A DNA stretch of 64,000 bases from Pantoea sp. Mb-10 (GTDB taxonomy: Bacteria > Pseudomonadota > Gammaproteobacteria > Enterobacterales > Enterobacteriaceae). Made by a program: the position numbers and the translations under genes. The notes under the pieces are model-generated. The model was not told the DNA's origin and did no database searches. It worked only from the letters and a program-made list of their open reading frames with translations. Shown here piece by piece: positions 17,276-29,203 of this stretch; positions within the stretch are counted from its first letter, which is position 1, and the number at the start of each line of letters is the position of its first letter. The stretch is taken from the NCBI RefSeq assembly GCF_021272205.1, contig NZ_JAJSDX010000003.1, forward strand, positions 124,001 through 188,000. The letters are read 5' to 3'.

Positions 17276-18202
17276 TCAGGCACGCGGATGATGCTGTTGA
17301 TGTAATTGACGCAGGCGCTCCGTGGCAACGTGCGTATAAATTTGCGTGGTGGAAAGATCGCTGTGGCCCAACAGCATTTGTACGACGCGCAGATCCGCCC
17401 CATGGTTCAATAAATGGGTCGCAAAGGCGTGACGCAGCACGTGCGGTGAGAGCTTTTCACTGTCGATGCCGGCCAACACCGCATAATGCTTGATGCGGTG
17501 CCAGAACGTCTGCCGCGTCATTTGCTGCGCGCGCTGGCTGGGAAACATCACATCCAACGTTTGGCCGTTGAGTAACCACGGGCGGCCATGCTCCAGATAC
17601 TGCTCCAGCCAATACACCGCTTCTTCACCTAACGGCACAAGCCGCTCTTTGTTGCCTTTGCCGATCACGCGCACGACGCCCTGACGCAAGCTGATGTCGC
17701 TGATGGTCAAGCCTACCAGCTCGGAGACGCGCAGGCCCGTCGCGTACAGCAGCTCCAGCATCGCTTTGTCGCGCAGCTCAAGCGGGATGTCCGTGCTGGG
17801 CGCCTGCAGCAAACGCTCCACCTGGCTTTCGGTAAGATCTTTCGGCAACCGCTGAGGCAGCTTAGGTGCAGAGAGCAGCGCGCTGGGATCGTCGCTACGA
17901 TGTTTTTCGCGGTAGAGATACTGAAACAGGCGACGCATCGCGCTGAGCGTGCGCGCTGAGCTCGTGGCTTTATAGCCACCCTCAATGCGTTCAGCAAGGA
18001 ACTGTTGCAGATCAATCGCTTCTACCGTAAGGAGCGTGCGTTGATGGTGCGCTAACCACCCCGCGAGCGTGTGCAAATCCTGACGATAGGAGGCCAGCGT
18101 ATTTTGCGCCAGATTCCGCTCGATCCACAGCGCGTCCAGAAATTGTTCAATCAGATCGCTATCCTGCACGCTTTCCCCTTGCTTATGTGAATTCGTGCTC
18201 AT
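17276..18202 (-). CDS. xerD: Tyrosine recombinase XerD
   Basis: 308 aa (E. coli 298). An N-terminal SAM-like core-binding domain (about 17-105) is followed by the catalytic domain with the R-K-H-R-H-Y set: ATGLRVSEL, GKGNKERLVP, SPHVLRHAFATHLL, LGHSDLSTTQIYTH. With XerC it resolves chromosome dimers at dif under FtsK control. The N-terminus is about ten residues longer than in E. coli. First gene of xerD-dsbC-recJ. Confidence 0.97.
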   Translation of the reverse strand: MSTNSHKQGESVQDSDLIEQFLDALWIERNLAQNTLASYRQDLHTLAGWLAHHQRTLLTVEAIDLQQFLAERIEGGYKATSSARTLSAMRRLFQYLYREKHRSDDPSALLSAPKLPQRLPKDLTESQVERLLQAPSTDIPLELRDKAMLELLYATGLRVSELVGLTISDISLRQGVVRVIGKGNKERLVPLGEEAVYWLEQYLEHGRPWLLNGQTLDVMFPSQRAQQMTRQTFWHRIKHYAVLAGIDSEKLSPHVLRHAFATHLLNHGADLRVVQMLLGHSDLSTTQIYTHVATERLRQLHQQHHPRA

Positions 18203-18270
18203 TATGCCTGAAACTCACGGGCTTCTGATACAATTGCGCCAAACGAGGTTTTTATCTGAGCATTAATTGC

Positions 18271-18789
18271 ATGAATATCGGTCTGTTTTACGGTTCAAGC
18301 ACCTGTTATACCGAGATGACGGCGGAGAAAATCCGCGATTTTATTGGTGAAGATCTGGTCACGCTGCATAACCTAAAAGATGACGATCCTGCGCTGATGG
18401 CGCAGTACGATCTGCTGATTTTAGGGATCCCTACGTGGGATTTTGGCGAGCTTCAGGAAGACTGGGAAGCCGTGTGGCATACCCTGTCAGGGTTGAACCT
18501 CCAAGGCAAAATTGTCGCGCTTTATGGTCAGGGCGATCAGATTGAATACGCAGAGTGGTTTCTCGACGCGCTCGGCATGTTACACGATCTGCTCCAGCCC
18601 ATGGGTGTACAGTTTGTAGGCTACTGGCCGCTGGAAGGCTACACCTTCACCAGTAAAAAACCGCTTACCGCAGACGGTACGCAGTTTGTGGGTCTGGCGC
18701 TGGATGACGTGAATCAGTTTGAACACAGCGATGCGCGTATTGAACAGTGGTGCGAGCAGATCTTAACGGAAACCGCCGCACGGCTTTAA
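18271..18789 (+). CDS. fldB: Flavodoxin FldB
   Basis: 172 aa (E. coli 173). The FMN phosphate loop is GSSTCYTE near residue 9; the isoalloxazine loops are [12 protein letters not shown] and ALYGQGDQ. Long-chain flavodoxin acting as a low-potential electron carrier in the cytoplasm. Its neighbours xerD (divergent) and cptA (convergent, sharing 4 bp) are as in E. coli. Confidence 0.96.
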   Translation: MNIGLFYGSSTCYTEMTAEKIRDFIGEDLVTLHNLKDDDPALMAQYDLLILGIPTWDFGELQEDWEAVWHTLSGLNLQGKIVALYGQGDQIEYAEWFLDALGMLHDLLQPMGVQFVGYWPLEGYTFTSKKPLTADGTQFVGLALDDVNQFEHSDARIEQWCEQILTETAARL

Positions 18790-19205
18790 TGCCCGGCGGC
18801 GCGTGCCTGCATAAAAAAGCAGGCACGCAGCGAGCGCCATGCGCGCGGTGGCAAGTTATCCTGCATCAGCCATAGTTGCCAGCGTTCGCCTTGGGCGTTA
18901 CGCAATACCAGCAGAACACCGCCTGCGAGCCAGATGGGTTGCCGCGCGTTGCTCCACGTTTTTCCCTGCCAGTGCCAGTGATTCTCCTCATCCAGCATCA
19001 ACCGACCGCAGCGTCGCCGCAGGCGGCGCTCGTTGTACCCACATTCGATCATCATCGCCAGGATGAGTAAGGTTTTCGCGCTGGCCCAAAGCGTGGGCCA
19101 GGGAAGTAACTGCATGCCGAGTGCGGTGGCCAAAAACAGCGTCACATTTAGCGCGCGGGCGCGCGATGACGCCAGGAGATCACATTGCCACCGGACCGCG
19201 TTCAC
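18786..19205 (-). CDS. cptA: YgfX/CptA family membrane protein
   Basis: 139 aa with two closely spaced membrane segments (about 18-50) and a soluble C-terminus. The partner gene sdhE overlaps its start by 26 bp, the E. coli ygfYX arrangement. In E. coli the pair was described as a toxin-antitoxin (CptA affecting FtsZ/MreB), while other work ties YgfX to the SdhE flavinylation factor; the role is unsettled. A perfect 10-bp inverted repeat (18801-18828) lies inside its 3' coding end. Confidence 0.85.
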   Translation of the reverse strand: MNAVRWQCDLLASSRARALNVTLFLATALGMQLLPWPTLWASAKTLLILAMMIECGYNERRLRRRCGRLMLDEENHWHWQGKTWSNARQPIWLAGGVLLVLRNAQGERWQLWLMQDNLPPRAWRSLRACFFMQARAAGH

Positions 19206-19446
19206 GATTACGCTGCTGAATTAACTTCACCATACGCTTAAGCTCGGGATCGGCGGGCTCGCCGTGATTCATCATCCAGTTAAACAGATCAGGATCGTCA
19301 CTTTTTAACAGGGCGATAAACACCTTTTTGTCGGTGTCGCTCAGCGAATCATACTCATACTTAAAGAACGGCATGATGGAAACATCCAGCTCCAACATAC
19401 CGCGGCGGCATGCCCACTGAACGCGCGATTTATCATGAATATCCAT
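19180..19446 (-). CDS. sdhE: FAD assembly factor SdhE
   Basis: 88 aa, same length as E. coli SdhE/YgfY (CptB). It contains the conserved RRGM (14-17) with E19, the surface that docks on SdhA, and the [12 protein letters not shown] segment. It promotes covalent flavinylation of succinate dehydrogenase and fumarate reductase. The start at [11 protein letters not shown] matches the family; an in-frame ATG 33 bp upstream is less likely. Translation is probably coupled to cptA. Confidence 0.95.
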   Translation of the reverse strand: MDIHDKSRVQWACRRGMLELDVSIMPFFKYEYDSLSDTDKKVFIALLKSDDPDLFNWMMNHGEPADPELKRMVKLIQQRNRERGPVAM

Positions 19447-19674
19447 GTGCTCTCTCCATGGCGGGTAACGAAGGCGCACAGTGTACTCTCTTTTTTTACC
19501 GGCTGCAGGCGCGGCTTGTCACGATGAGAGACGGCTCGCAGCGCCATCCTTGAGAGGGCAGCTCGTCAGCGCGATTTGTGCGTAAGACGCCGCAAACAGG
19601 TTGCATTGGCGCCCTGCTCTTTTAACATTAACAGCACTTTCCTTACGCTAACCCTTATTAATCAGGATGAACAT

Positions 19675-20658
19675 ATGCCGATTTTCACCCTTCCGCCTCG
19701 CCAGCCTGCTGCCTCTTCGCGCCTGCCTCTGACGCTGATGTCGCTGGATGAATGGGCGCTGGTTTCGGTACACGGCAAAGACAGCACGGCCTATTTACAG
19801 GGACAGCTGACGCTGGATGTCGCTGCCATGGACGCCAGCCAGCATCGCCCGGCGGCACACTGCGATGCAAAAGGCAAAATGTGGAGCAACCTGCGTCTGT
19901 TTCATCGCGGCGAAGGTTACGCGTATCTGGTGCGACGCAATCTCCGCGAGCAGCAGCTGACCGAGCTGAAAAAATACGCGGTGTTTTCAAAAGTTACTCT
20001 GGTCGCTGACGACGACGCCGTGACGCTGGGCGTAGCAGGCTACCAGGCGCGCGCGGCGCTGGCGAATCTGTTTACCACCTTGCCGGATGCGGAAACGCCG
20101 GTGGTCCAGCAGGGCGACAGCACGCTGTTATGGTTTGCGCAGCCCGCCGAACGCTTTTTGCTTGTCACCTCGCCCGCCCAGGCTGAAACGCTGAAAACGT
20201 CGCTGGCGGGTGAAGCCCAGTTTAATGACAGCACGCAATGGCTGGCGCTGGATATCGAAGCGGGCATTCCGGTGATTGAGACCGCCACGGCGGCGCAGCT
20301 CATTCCACAGGCCACCAATTTGCAGGCGCTGGACGCCATCAGTTTTAAAAAAGGCTGCTATACGGGCCAGGAGATGGTGGCGCGCGCGAAGTTTCGCGGT
20401 GCCAATAAGCGTGCACTTTATTGGCTAGCGGGTCGCGCCAGCACCGTTCCGCTGGCGGGCGAGGCGCTCGAACTGCAAATGGGTGACAAATGGCGTCGGA
20501 CCGGCACCGTGCTGTGCGGTGTGCAGTTGGATGACGGCAGCGTGTGGGTACAAGTGGTGATGAATAACGACCTTGAAGCCGATAGCGTCCTGCGCGCGGT
20601 GGGTGATGAAGGCGGCGCGTTGACGATTCAACCGCTGCCCTACACGCTGGAAGACTAA
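19675..20658 (+). CDS. ygfZ: tRNA-modifying/Fe-S assembly protein YgfZ
   Basis: 327-aa folate-dependent protein of the GcvT-like family. The signature KGCYTGQE (226-233) includes C228. It supports folate-dependent Fe-S cluster assembly or repair and affects MiaB-type tRNA thiolation. The start at MPIFTLPP follows AGGATG and fits the family; an upstream in-frame ATG at 19576 lacks similarity. It is divergent from sdhE. Confidence 0.95.
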   Translation: MPIFTLPPRQPAASSRLPLTLMSLDEWALVSVHGKDSTAYLQGQLTLDVAAMDASQHRPAAHCDAKGKMWSNLRLFHRGEGYAYLVRRNLREQQLTELKKYAVFSKVTLVADDDAVTLGVAGYQARAALANLFTTLPDAETPVVQQGDSTLLWFAQPAERFLLVTSPAQAETLKTSLAGEAQFNDSTQWLALDIEAGIPVIETATAAQLIPQATNLQALDAISFKKGCYTGQEMVARAKFRGANKRALYWLAGRASTVPLAGEALELQMGDKWRRTGTVLCGVQLDDGSVWVQVVMNNDLEADSVLRAVGDEGGALTIQPLPYTLED

Positions 20659-20664
20659 GTTGCC

Positions 20665-20686
20665 AGGGCGGTATGGCTACCGCCCT
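20665..20686. terminator. Bidirectional terminator between ygfZ and trhA
   Basis: Perfect 9-bp stem AGGGCGGTA / TACCGCCCT with a 4-nt loop, 6 bp after the ygfZ stop, followed on the plus strand by GCTTTAT. It lies between convergent genes. Confidence 0.7.
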
Positions 20687-20689
20687 GCT

Positions 20690-21346
20690 TTATATCACGT
20701 AGAAATAGATCGCGCAGAAGTGCAGCGCACAACCGCCCAGAACAAAGCCATGCCAGATAGCGTGACCGTAAGGGATGCGGCGTGAAGCATAGAAGATCAC
20801 CCCCAGCGAGTAGACGACGCCGCCTGCGGCCAATAGCCATACGCCACCGGCGGAAAGCCGCGTCGCCAGCTGATAAATCACCACCAGCGACAGCCATCCC
20901 ATACTGAGGTAAGTGATCAGCGAGATCGCCTCAAAGCGATGGCCAATCGTCAGCTTAAAAATGATGCCAGCCAGCGCCAGCGCCCAAATCACCGCCATCA
21001 ACCCCTGCGCCAGCGGCGAGTTCAACCCCACCAGCAAGAAAGGCGTATAGGTGCCGGCAATCAGCAGATAGATCGCGCAATGGTCAAATTTTTTTAACCA
21101 GGGTTTGATTTTCGGATGAGGAATCGCGTGATAAAGCGTGGACGCCAGAAACAGCAGGATCATGCTGCCGCCATAGAGACTGTAGCTCGTCACCGCTGTT
21201 GCATCCGCGCGCATCTCGACCGCTTGGGTCAGCATTAGCACGAGCCCCAGAATGCCGAGCACGCAGCCAATACCGTGGCTAACGCTATTGGCAATCTCTT
21301 CCGCAAGCGAATAACCGGGCACGTTTTGACCGTTTTTTTCCATCAA
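20690..21346 (-). CDS. trhA: TrhA/hemolysin III family membrane protein
   Basis: 218 aa with seven predicted membrane helices (PAQR/HlyIII superfamily). Metal-site signatures are [11 protein letters not shown] near the N-terminus, TLYHAIPH mid-protein and [16 protein letters not shown] at the C-terminus. E. coli YqfA/TrhA affects membrane energetics; the biochemical role is poorly defined. Position next to ygfZ is as in E. coli. Confidence 0.92.
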   Translation of the reverse strand: MMEKNGQNVPGYSLAEEIANSVSHGIGCVLGILGLVLMLTQAVEMRADATAVTSYSLYGGSMILLFLASTLYHAIPHPKIKPWLKKFDHCAIYLLIAGTYTPFLLVGLNSPLAQGLMAVIWALALAGIIFKLTIGHRFEAISLITYLSMGWLSLVVIYQLATRLSAGGVWLLAAGGVVYSLGVIFYASRRIPYGHAIWHGFVLGGCALHFCAIYFYVI

Positions 21347-21503
21347 GACATTCCTGAATGTGTACTTTTTACGTACAACAGCCTAACCGGGATAGATTTC
21401 AGAGTACACATGTAAGCTAAAATAATTGTGTGAAATCGTATGACAAATCCGCCTGGACCAATCTGCTACACTGAGCCCACGTTTCCTTGATGAGCCCCCA
21501 CGC

Positions 21504-22235
21504 ATGTTTTCACACAGCGATCTGTCCCGACTGAATGACCTTGAGATGCAGGTTTATCACTACATCATCAAACACCGGGAAAGTGTCAGCTATATGACGA
21601 TTCGCGAGCTGGCCGCGCAGAGCGGGGTCTCCACCACCACCGTGTTACGTTTCTGTCGCAAAATGCAGTGTGATGGCTGGTCTGAGTTTCGCATTCGCTT
21701 CCGCCTGTCTCAGACCGTTACGCCCCCGGCGGTCATGCCTTCTGGCGTGAGCGATATGCTGCACTTTTTTAAAAGCATTAATAATGCGGAATTTGAACAG
21801 CACATCGCCCACGCGGCACACATGATTATGCAGGCTGAATCCATTTTCTTTATTGGCGCGGGCACGTCAGGCAGCTTAGGGAAATATGGCGCACGCTATC
21901 TCTCCAATAGCGGTAAATTTAGCCATCACATTGATGACCCCTATTACCCGGTGAGCAAAAGCGCCTATAAAAACGCATTAGCCATTATTCTTTCGGTGTC
22001 CGGTGAGACGGCGGAGATTTTGCGTTTTGCCCATCAATTTAGTTTGAATCAGTGCAAAATTATCTCCATCACCCACCACGATAGCTGCTCGCTGGCCAAA
22101 ATGGCGGACTTCAATCTCTCCTACCATATGCCGCAGGTCAAAGTGGATAACCAGTTGGATATAACGTCACAGGTGCCGGTTCTTTATATTATCGAAGCGC
22201 TTGGCCGTTATATTTCTCACGCCATCTCGCAATAA
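21504..22235 (+). CDS. RpiR-family transcriptional regulator
   Basis: 243 aa. The N-terminal HTH_6 domain (about 30-60; IRELAAQSGVSTTTVLRFCRK) is followed by an SIS phosphosugar-binding domain (about 105-235; FFIGAGTSG, LSVSGETAE). SIS regulators sense phosphosugars. It lies 123 bp upstream of bglA on the same strand, so it is probably its regulator responding to a phospho-beta-glucoside or glucose phosphate. E. coli has no regulator at this place. Confidence 0.85.
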   Translation: MFSHSDLSRLNDLEMQVYHYIIKHRESVSYMTIRELAAQSGVSTTTVLRFCRKMQCDGWSEFRIRFRLSQTVTPPAVMPSGVSDMLHFFKSINNAEFEQHIAHAAHMIMQAESIFFIGAGTSGSLGKYGARYLSNSGKFSHHIDDPYYPVSKSAYKNALAIILSVSGETAEILRFAHQFSLNQCKIISITHHDSCSLAKMADFNLSYHMPQVKVDNQLDITSQVPVLYIIEALGRYISHAISQ

Positions 22236-22313
22236 AACATCCTGTTTTTCCCCTGTGACAGGTTACATTTTTAGCGCGCTGTTATAGCGTGACATTAATA
22301 CATGCCTGGTTAA

Positions 22314-23798
<1,485 letters not shown>

Positions 23799-23808
23799 AC
23801 GACGCAGG

Positions 23809-23836
23809 CGTTGCCACGCTGCACAGCGTGGCAACG
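23809..23836. terminator. Hairpin between bglA and ygfF
   Basis: Perfect 12-bp stem CGTTGCCACGCT / AGCGTGGCAACG with loop GCAC, 10 bp past the bglA stop and 5 bp from the ygfF stop. The genes are convergent; no long T tract is present. Confidence 0.6.
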
Positions 23837-23841
23837 TGATG

Positions 23842-24585
23842 TTACCGCCCGCCAGCGGCATCAATAAAGGTGCCGGTCACATAGGAAGCGGCGTCGCTGA
23901 CCAGCCAGCGTATTGCCGCAGCCACTTCTTCCGCCTGACCGCCCCGTCCCATGGGCAGCGCCGCGCCCAAGCGATCGACTCTGCCCGGCTCACCGCCATC
24001 GGCATGCATCTCGGTGTAAATGAGGCCTGGCCGCACGCTATTGACGCGAATCCCTTCCGCCGCCACCTCCAGCGATAAGCCGCGGGTTAGCGTATCCATT
24101 GCCCCTTTCGAGGCGGCGTAATCCACATATTCATTGGGCGCCCCAAGGCGTGATGCCGCCGAGGAAACATTTACGATTGCGCCGCCCTGCCCGTTGAGAC
24201 GCGTGCTCATGCGCTTCACGGCTTCGCGACAGCAGAGAAACGTTCCTGTGACGTTAGTCGCAAACACCCGCTGAATACGCGCAGCATCGAGCTCCTCAAC
24301 GCGACACTGCTTAAACAGGATGCCCGCGTTGTTAACCAGTACGGTTAGCGTGTCTGGCTCGCGATCCAGGCGCGCGAACATGCGCACCACCTGCGCTTCG
24401 TCGGCAATGTCCGCCTGAACGACAAAGGCACTGCCGCCCTGCGCTTCAATGTCTGCGACCACCTGACGCGCCTCGCTTTCACGCTGGCGAAAATTTACCG
24501 CGACGCGGTATCCCGCCTGCGCGAGCAGCAGTGCCGTCGCCCGACCAATTCCCCGGCTGCCGCCGGTAACAAGTGCTAACGCCAT
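23842..24585 (-). CDS. ygfF: SDR-family oxidoreductase YgfF
   Basis: 247 aa, closely similar to E. coli YgfF. Classical short-chain dehydrogenase: TGGSRGIG nucleotide loop (about 7-14), NNAG, catalytic S in VNVSSAASR and YxxxK in YVDYAASKGA. The substrate is unknown (glucose 1-dehydrogenase-like annotation is common). Two ATGs in tandem (24588 and 24585) follow GGAG; the second gives the E. coli length. It lies just behind the gcv terminator. Confidence 0.92.
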   Translation of the reverse strand: MALALVTGGSRGIGRATALLLAQAGYRVAVNFRQRESEARQVVADIEAQGGSAFVVQADIADEAQVVRMFARLDREPDTLTVLVNNAGILFKQCRVEELDAARIQRVFATNVTGTFLCCREAVKRMSTRLNGQGGAIVNVSSAASRLGAPNEYVDYAASKGAMDTLTRGLSLEVAAEGIRVNSVRPGLIYTEMHADGGEPGRVDRLGAALPMGRGGQAEEVAAAIRWLVSDAASYVTGTFIDAAGGR

Positions 24586-24600
24586 CATCACTTCTCCCAT

Positions 24601-24624
24601 AAAAAAGGGCCGATTGCTCGGCCC
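24601..24624 (-). terminator. Intrinsic terminator of the gcv operon
   Basis: On the minus strand GGGCCGA-GCAA-TCGGCCC is followed by six T. It lies 36 bp after the gcvP stop and upstream of ygfF. Confidence 0.85.
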
Positions 24625-24660
24625 TGAATGTAGCATGTGATCAGATATCTGATCGCGGCA

Positions 24661-27534
24661 TTACTGATAGTCGCTCATCGGCACGCAGGCGCAGAACACG
24701 TTTCTGTCGCCGAATACATCGTCCAAACGCTTCACCGTAGGCCAATATTTGTTGGCGCTGCCTGCCGGGAACACCGCCAGTTCACGGGTGTAAGGATGGT
24801 TCCATTCACCCACTATCTCTTTCTGCGTGTGAGGCGCATTCACCAGAGGATTGTCGTCCGCAGGCCATTCGCCCTTAGCCACGCGATCAATCTCCATGCG
24901 GATGGCCAGCATGGCATCAATGAAGCGATCCAATTCAATCTTGCTCTCGGATTCAGTGGGCTCCACCATCAGCGTACCGGCTACCGGGAAGGACATAGTT
25001 GGCGCGTGGAAACCATAGTCGATCAGGCGCTTCGCGACGTCCAACTCACTGATACCGGTTTGCTCTTTCAGCGGGCGCATATCCAGAATACATTCGTGCG
25101 CCACGCGCCCATCACGTCCGGCGTAGAGAATGGGATAGGCGGATTTCAGGCGGCTGGCAATGTAGTTGGCGTTAAGAATCGCTACCGAGCTCGCCTGCTT
25201 GAGCCCTTCCGCGCCCATCATGCGAATATACATCCAGCTGATAGGAAGAATCGATGCGCTGCCAAACGGGGCGGCTGAAACCGCGCCCTGCTGCGTCAGC
25301 ATACCGTCAATCTGCACTACGCTGTGCCCGGGCACAAAGGGCGCCAGGTGAGCCTTAACGCCAATCGGTCCCATGCCCGGACCGCCACCGCCATGCGGGA
25401 TGCAGAACGTTTTGTGCAGATTGAGGTGCGAGACGTCTGCACCAATATATCCTGGCGTCGTGATACCGACCTGAGCATTCATGTTGGCACCATCAAGGTA
25501 AACCTGGCCGCCGTACTGGTGCACAATCTGGCACACTTCGCGGATCGTTTCTTCATACACGCCATGGGTTGAGGGATAGGTCACCATGATGCACGACAGC
25601 GCGTCGCCCGCCTGCGCGGCTTTGTCACGCAGGTCGTTGAGATCAATATTTCCCTGCTTGTCACAGGCGACAACCACGACCGTCATACCGGCCATCTGCG
25701 CCGAGGCGGGGTTGGTGCCATGCGCAGAGCTCGGGATCAGGCAAAGATTGCGGCCCGCCTCGTTGCGGCTTTCATGGTAGCGGCGAATCGCCAGCAGACC
25801 CGCATATTCCCCCTGCGCACCGGAATTGGGCTGCATGCAGAGCGCATCGTATCCCGTTAGCTGCACCAGCCACTGCGAGAGCTGACCGATCATCTGCAGA
25901 TACCCTGTCGCCTGCTCGGCCGGACAAAACGGGTGTAACTCAGCAAATTCAGGCCAGGTGATCGGAATCATTTCTGCGGCTGCGTTAAGCTTCATGGTAC
26001 ACGAGCCCAGCGGGATCATGGCCTGATTCAGCGCCAGGTCCTTTTTCTCCAGGCTGTGCATATAGCGCATCATTTCGGTTTCGCTGTGATGGCGATTAAA
26101 TACCGGATGCGTCAGGAAAGCGCTTTCGCGCTGCATGCCCGCGGGAATCGCGCCGTTTTGATGGGTCAACGCAGCATCCAGCACGTCAATGTCCTGACGG
26201 TGATCGTCGCCCAGCAGAATGGCAAAGAGCGCCAGCACATCGTCACGCGTGGTGGTCTCGTCCAGCGTAATGCCGACGCCGTTAAGCACATCGCTACGCA
26301 GGTTGACACCAAAGCTCAAGGCGCGATTCAGCACCGCGGCTTTATCTGCAACCTCTACGGTTAAGGTATCGAACCAGCTGGCGTGGCGCAGTTTTAGGCC
26401 ACCGTTTTGCAGGCCCGCAGCCAGAATACTGGTAAGACGATGGATGCGCGAGGCGATACGCTTTAGGCCCTCGGGACCGTGGAACACCGCATAGAGACCG
26501 GCGATATTAGCCAGTAGCACCTGTGACGTACAGATGTTGGAGTTCGCCTTCTCACGGCGGATATGCTGTTCACGGGTTTGCATAGCCATACGCAGCGCGG
26601 TGTCGCCTGCGGCGTCGCGTGAAACCCCAATGATACGCCCAGGCATTGAACGTTTGTGCTCATCGCGGCTGGCAAAGAAGGCCGCGTGCGGGCCGCCATA
26701 CCCCATAGGCACGCCAAAACGCTGTGCCGAACCGAAGACGATATCCGCGCCCTGTTTGCCCGGTGCTTCCAGCTGCACCAGCGCCATAAAGTCCGCCGCC
26801 ACGCTTACCACCACCTTGCGGTTTTTAAGCTCGGTCATCAGCGCGCGGTAGTCGTGAACCTCACCGCCGGTGCCGACCTGCTGCAGCAGTACGCCAAACA
26901 GTTCGTGATGATCTAACGCTTTCTCTGCGTCATCAACGATCAGGTCGAAGCCAAACGTTTCGGCACGCGTGCGCACCACATCCAACGTTTGCGGGTGCAC
27001 ATCGGCTGCGACGAAAAAGGTGTTGGCGTGCTTTACCTTGCTGATGCGCTTTGCCATTGCCATGGCTTCTGCCGCGGCGGTGGCCTCATCCAGCAGCGAC
27101 GCCGACGCAATATCGAGACCGGTAAGATCCAGCGTCAGCGTCTGAAAGTTCAGCAGCGCCTCAAGGCGTCCCTGTGAAACTTCCGGTTGATAGGGAGTAT
27201 ATGCCGTATACCAGCCCGGATTTTCCAGCATGTTACGCAGGATCACCGGCGGGGTGATCACGGCGCTATAGCCCATGCCGATCCACGATTTATAGCGCTG
27301 ATTTTGGCTGGCAATCGCCTTCAGCTCGGCCAGGGCTTGCTGCTCGGTCGCCGCATCGCCCACCGCAGGCGGACCCGGTAACTGAATATCGGCGGGAACA
27401 ATGGCGTTAATCAATGAAGCCAGCGAACTGGCCCCAATCGCCTCCAGCATCGTGGCTTGCTGCGCGGGAGTAGGACCGATATGGCGCTCAATAAACGCAC
27501 CGTTGTGTTCGAGCTGGCTGAGAGTCTGGGTCAT
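24661..27534 (-). CDS. gcvP: Glycine dehydrogenase (decarboxylating), P protein
   Basis: 957 aa, same length as E. coli. PLP enzyme of two fused homologous halves; the PLP lysine is in [16 protein letters not shown] in the second half. It decarboxylates glycine and passes the aminomethyl group to lipoyl-GcvH. The start at [14 protein letters not shown] fits the family; an in-frame ATG 72 bp upstream falls in the spacer behind a terminator-like hairpin. Last gene of gcvTHP. Confidence 0.98.
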   Translation of the reverse strand: MTQTLSQLEHNGAFIERHIGPTPAQQATMLEAIGASSLASLINAIVPADIQLPGPPAVGDAATEQQALAELKAIASQNQRYKSWIGMGYSAVITPPVILRNMLENPGWYTAYTPYQPEVSQGRLEALLNFQTLTLDLTGLDIASASLLDEATAAAEAMAMAKRISKVKHANTFFVAADVHPQTLDVVRTRAETFGFDLIVDDAEKALDHHELFGVLLQQVGTGGEVHDYRALMTELKNRKVVVSVAADFMALVQLEAPGKQGADIVFGSAQRFGVPMGYGGPHAAFFASRDEHKRSMPGRIIGVSRDAAGDTALRMAMQTREQHIRREKANSNICTSQVLLANIAGLYAVFHGPEGLKRIASRIHRLTSILAAGLQNGGLKLRHASWFDTLTVEVADKAAVLNRALSFGVNLRSDVLNGVGITLDETTTRDDVLALFAILLGDDHRQDIDVLDAALTHQNGAIPAGMQRESAFLTHPVFNRHHSETEMMRYMHSLEKKDLALNQAMIPLGSCTMKLNAAAEMIPITWPEFAELHPFCPAEQATGYLQMIGQLSQWLVQLTGYDALCMQPNSGAQGEYAGLLAIRRYHESRNEAGRNLCLIPSSAHGTNPASAQMAGMTVVVVACDKQGNIDLNDLRDKAAQAGDALSCIMVTYPSTHGVYEETIREVCQIVHQYGGQVYLDGANMNAQVGITTPGYIGADVSHLNLHKTFCIPHGGGGPGMGPIGVKAHLAPFVPGHSVVQIDGMLTQQGAVSAAPFGSASILPISWMYIRMMGAEGLKQASSVAILNANYIASRLKSAYPILYAGRDGRVAHECILDMRPLKEQTGISELDVAKRLIDYGFHAPTMSFPVAGTLMVEPTESESKIELDRFIDAMLAIRMEIDRVAKGEWPADDNPLVNAPHTQKEIVGEWNHPYTRELAVFPAGSANKYWPTVKRLDDVFGDRNVFCACVPMSDYQ

Positions 27535-27587
27535 GTGCTGGAAATCCTGAATCGGGCTGGAGAAAAACGGCTTTAAATCAGTCAGAT

Positions 27588-27618
27588 AAAAAAGAAGGCG
27601 CCGCAAAAGGGCACCTTC
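27588..27618 (-). terminator. Terminator-like hairpin between gcvH and gcvP
   Basis: On the minus strand GAAGGTGCC / GGCGCCTTC forms a 9-bp stem (one G-U pair) with a 7-nt loop, followed directly by six T. It starts about 10 nt after the gcvH stop and lies 54 bp before gcvP. The shape is that of an intrinsic terminator inside the operon. Confidence 0.75.
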
Positions 27619-27630
27619 AGAAACGACTGA

Positions 27631-28017
27631 TTACTCATCGATGGCGGCTTTATAGGCATCCGCATCCAACATCGCATCAAGCTCAGACTCATCGCTGGCT
27701 TTAATACGGAACAACCAACCGTTGCCGTAGGGCTCGCTGTTGACCTGCTCAGGGGCGTCGGTCAGCGCGTCATTCACCGCGATAATCTCCCCGCTCAGCG
27801 GCGCGTAGATATCCGATGCGGCTTTCACCGACTCTGCGACCGCGCAGTCGTCACCGGCGGTGAAAGTGGCGCCCACCTCCGGCAGATCCACAAACACCAT
27901 GTCGCCCAGCAGTTCCTGTGCGTGTTCGGTGATGCCCACGGTATAGGTGCCATCTGCCTCTTTACGCACCCACTCATGGCTGTCACGGTATTTCAATTCA
28001 TTAGGCACATTGCTCAT
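27631..28017 (-). CDS. gcvH: Glycine cleavage system H protein
   Basis: 128-aa lipoyl carrier protein; the lipoylated lysine is K65 in AESVKAAS. It shuttles the aminomethyl group between GcvP, GcvT and the L protein. The start at MSNVP is chosen because GGAG lies 8 nt upstream, while for the ATG two codons earlier the spacing would be only 2 nt. It lies 19 bp after gcvT. Confidence 0.96.
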   Translation of the reverse strand: MSNVPNELKYRDSHEWVRKEADGTYTVGITEHAQELLGDMVFVDLPEVGATFTAGDDCAVAESVKAASDIYAPLSGEIIAVNDALTDAPEQVNSEPYGNGWLFRIKASDESELDAMLDADAYKAAIDE

Positions 28018-28036
28018 CGCCATTTCTCCTGAAAAA

Positions 28037-29134
28037 TTACTGAGCGACCGGTTTACCGGCGCGAACGAAAACGGGTTTGGTCACGTTAACGGGCATTTCG
28101 CGGTTGCGAATTTCTACAATCGCTTGCTCGCCAATACCTGCTGGCACGCGTGCCAGCGCAATACTGCATCCCAGCGTCGGGGAAAACGATCCGCTGGTAA
28201 TAATCCCTTGCTGCGCCTGCCCCTGCGCATCGGTGAAGCGGACCGGCAGGCCGTTACGCAACACGCCTTTCTCCGTCATGATCAGCCCAACCAGCTTCTC
28301 GGTGCCTTTTTTACGCTGGGCTTCCAGCGCCTCACGGCCGATAAAAGCGCGCTCCGCAGGCTCCCAGCTCAGGGTCCAGCCCATATTAGCGGCCAAGGGA
28401 GAGACGCTTTCATCCATCTCCTGACCATATAAGTTCATGCCTGCTTCCAGACGCAGCGTATCGCGGGCACCCAGTCCCGCAGGTTTGATACCCGCAGCCA
28501 GAAGCTGTTGCCAGACGTCAGCCGCCTGCTCCGCAGGCAGCGCGATTTCATAGCCAGCTTCTCCGGTGTAGCCGGTGGTGGCGATAAAGAACGCCCCAGA
28601 CTGCACGCCAAAGAACGGTTTCATCCCTTCTACCGCCACGCGCTGCGCGTCGGAAAAAATTGTCTGTGCTTTTTGCTGAGCCTGTGGCCCCTGAACCGCT
28701 ATCAGCGCGAGATCGCCGCGCTCTTTCAGTTCCACACCATAGGCTTCGGCATGCTGCGCGATCCACGCTAAGTCTTTTTCACGCGTGGCGGAGTTCACTA
28801 CCAAGCGGAAGAAATCTTCAGCCATGAAATAGACGATCAAATCGTCGATGACGCCCGCTGAAGCATTGAGCATTGCGCTGTAGAGTGCTTTACCCGGCTG
28901 CGTCAGTTTGGCGACGTCGTTAGCCAACAGATAGCGTAAAAATTCCCGCGTACGCGCGCCGTGCAAATCCACAATGGTCATGTGCGATACATCAAACATG
29001 CCGGCATCGGTGCGAACGGCGTGGTGCTCATCCATTTGGGAGCCATAGTGCAGTGGCATCATCCAGCCGTGGAAATCCACCATGCGCGCGCCACATGCAT
29101 GATGCTGTTCATAAAGGGGCGTTTGCTGAGTCAT
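28037..29134 (-). CDS. gcvT: Aminomethyltransferase, T protein
   Basis: 365 aa (E. coli 364). Folate-dependent transferase that releases ammonia from aminomethyl-GcvH and makes methylene-tetrahydrofolate. Seen are [12 protein letters not shown] at the N-terminus, [11 protein letters not shown] near 190 and [16 protein letters not shown]. First gene of gcvTHP; the long upstream region carries a PurR-like box. Confidence 0.97.
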   Translation of the reverse strand: MTQQTPLYEQHHACGARMVDFHGWMMPLHYGSQMDEHHAVRTDAGMFDVSHMTIVDLHGARTREFLRYLLANDVAKLTQPGKALYSAMLNASAGVIDDLIVYFMAEDFFRLVVNSATREKDLAWIAQHAEAYGVELKERGDLALIAVQGPQAQQKAQTIFSDAQRVAVEGMKPFFGVQSGAFFIATTGYTGEAGYEIALPAEQAADVWQQLLAAGIKPAGLGARDTLRLEAGMNLYGQEMDESVSPLAANMGWTLSWEPAERAFIGREALEAQRKKGTEKLVGLIMTEKGVLRNGLPVRFTDAQGQAQQGIITSGSFSPTLGCSIALARVPAGIGEQAIVEIRNREMPVNVTKPVFVRAGKPVAQ

Positions 29135-29187
29135 AACCGTCCTGTATTAACGAATAAGTGTGCCGCACGCACGCCAAGAGCCGACGT

Positions 29188-29203
29188 ACGCAAACGTTCT
29201 CTT
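29188..29203. promoter_or_regulatory. PurR-like box upstream of gcvT
   Basis: ACGCAAACGTTCTCTT matches the left half and centre of the PurR consensus ACGCAAACGTTTGCGT. It lies 54 bp before gcvT. PurR is known to repress the E. coli gcv operon from a site of this type (AGAGAACGATTGCGT), which this sequence resembles when read in reverse. Confidence 0.65.

Noticed and set aside
18786-19446. cptA-sdhE as a new toxin-antitoxin system
   Set aside because: This is the known ygfX-ygfY pair of enterobacteria; SdhE has an established flavinylation role and the toxin label is disputed.
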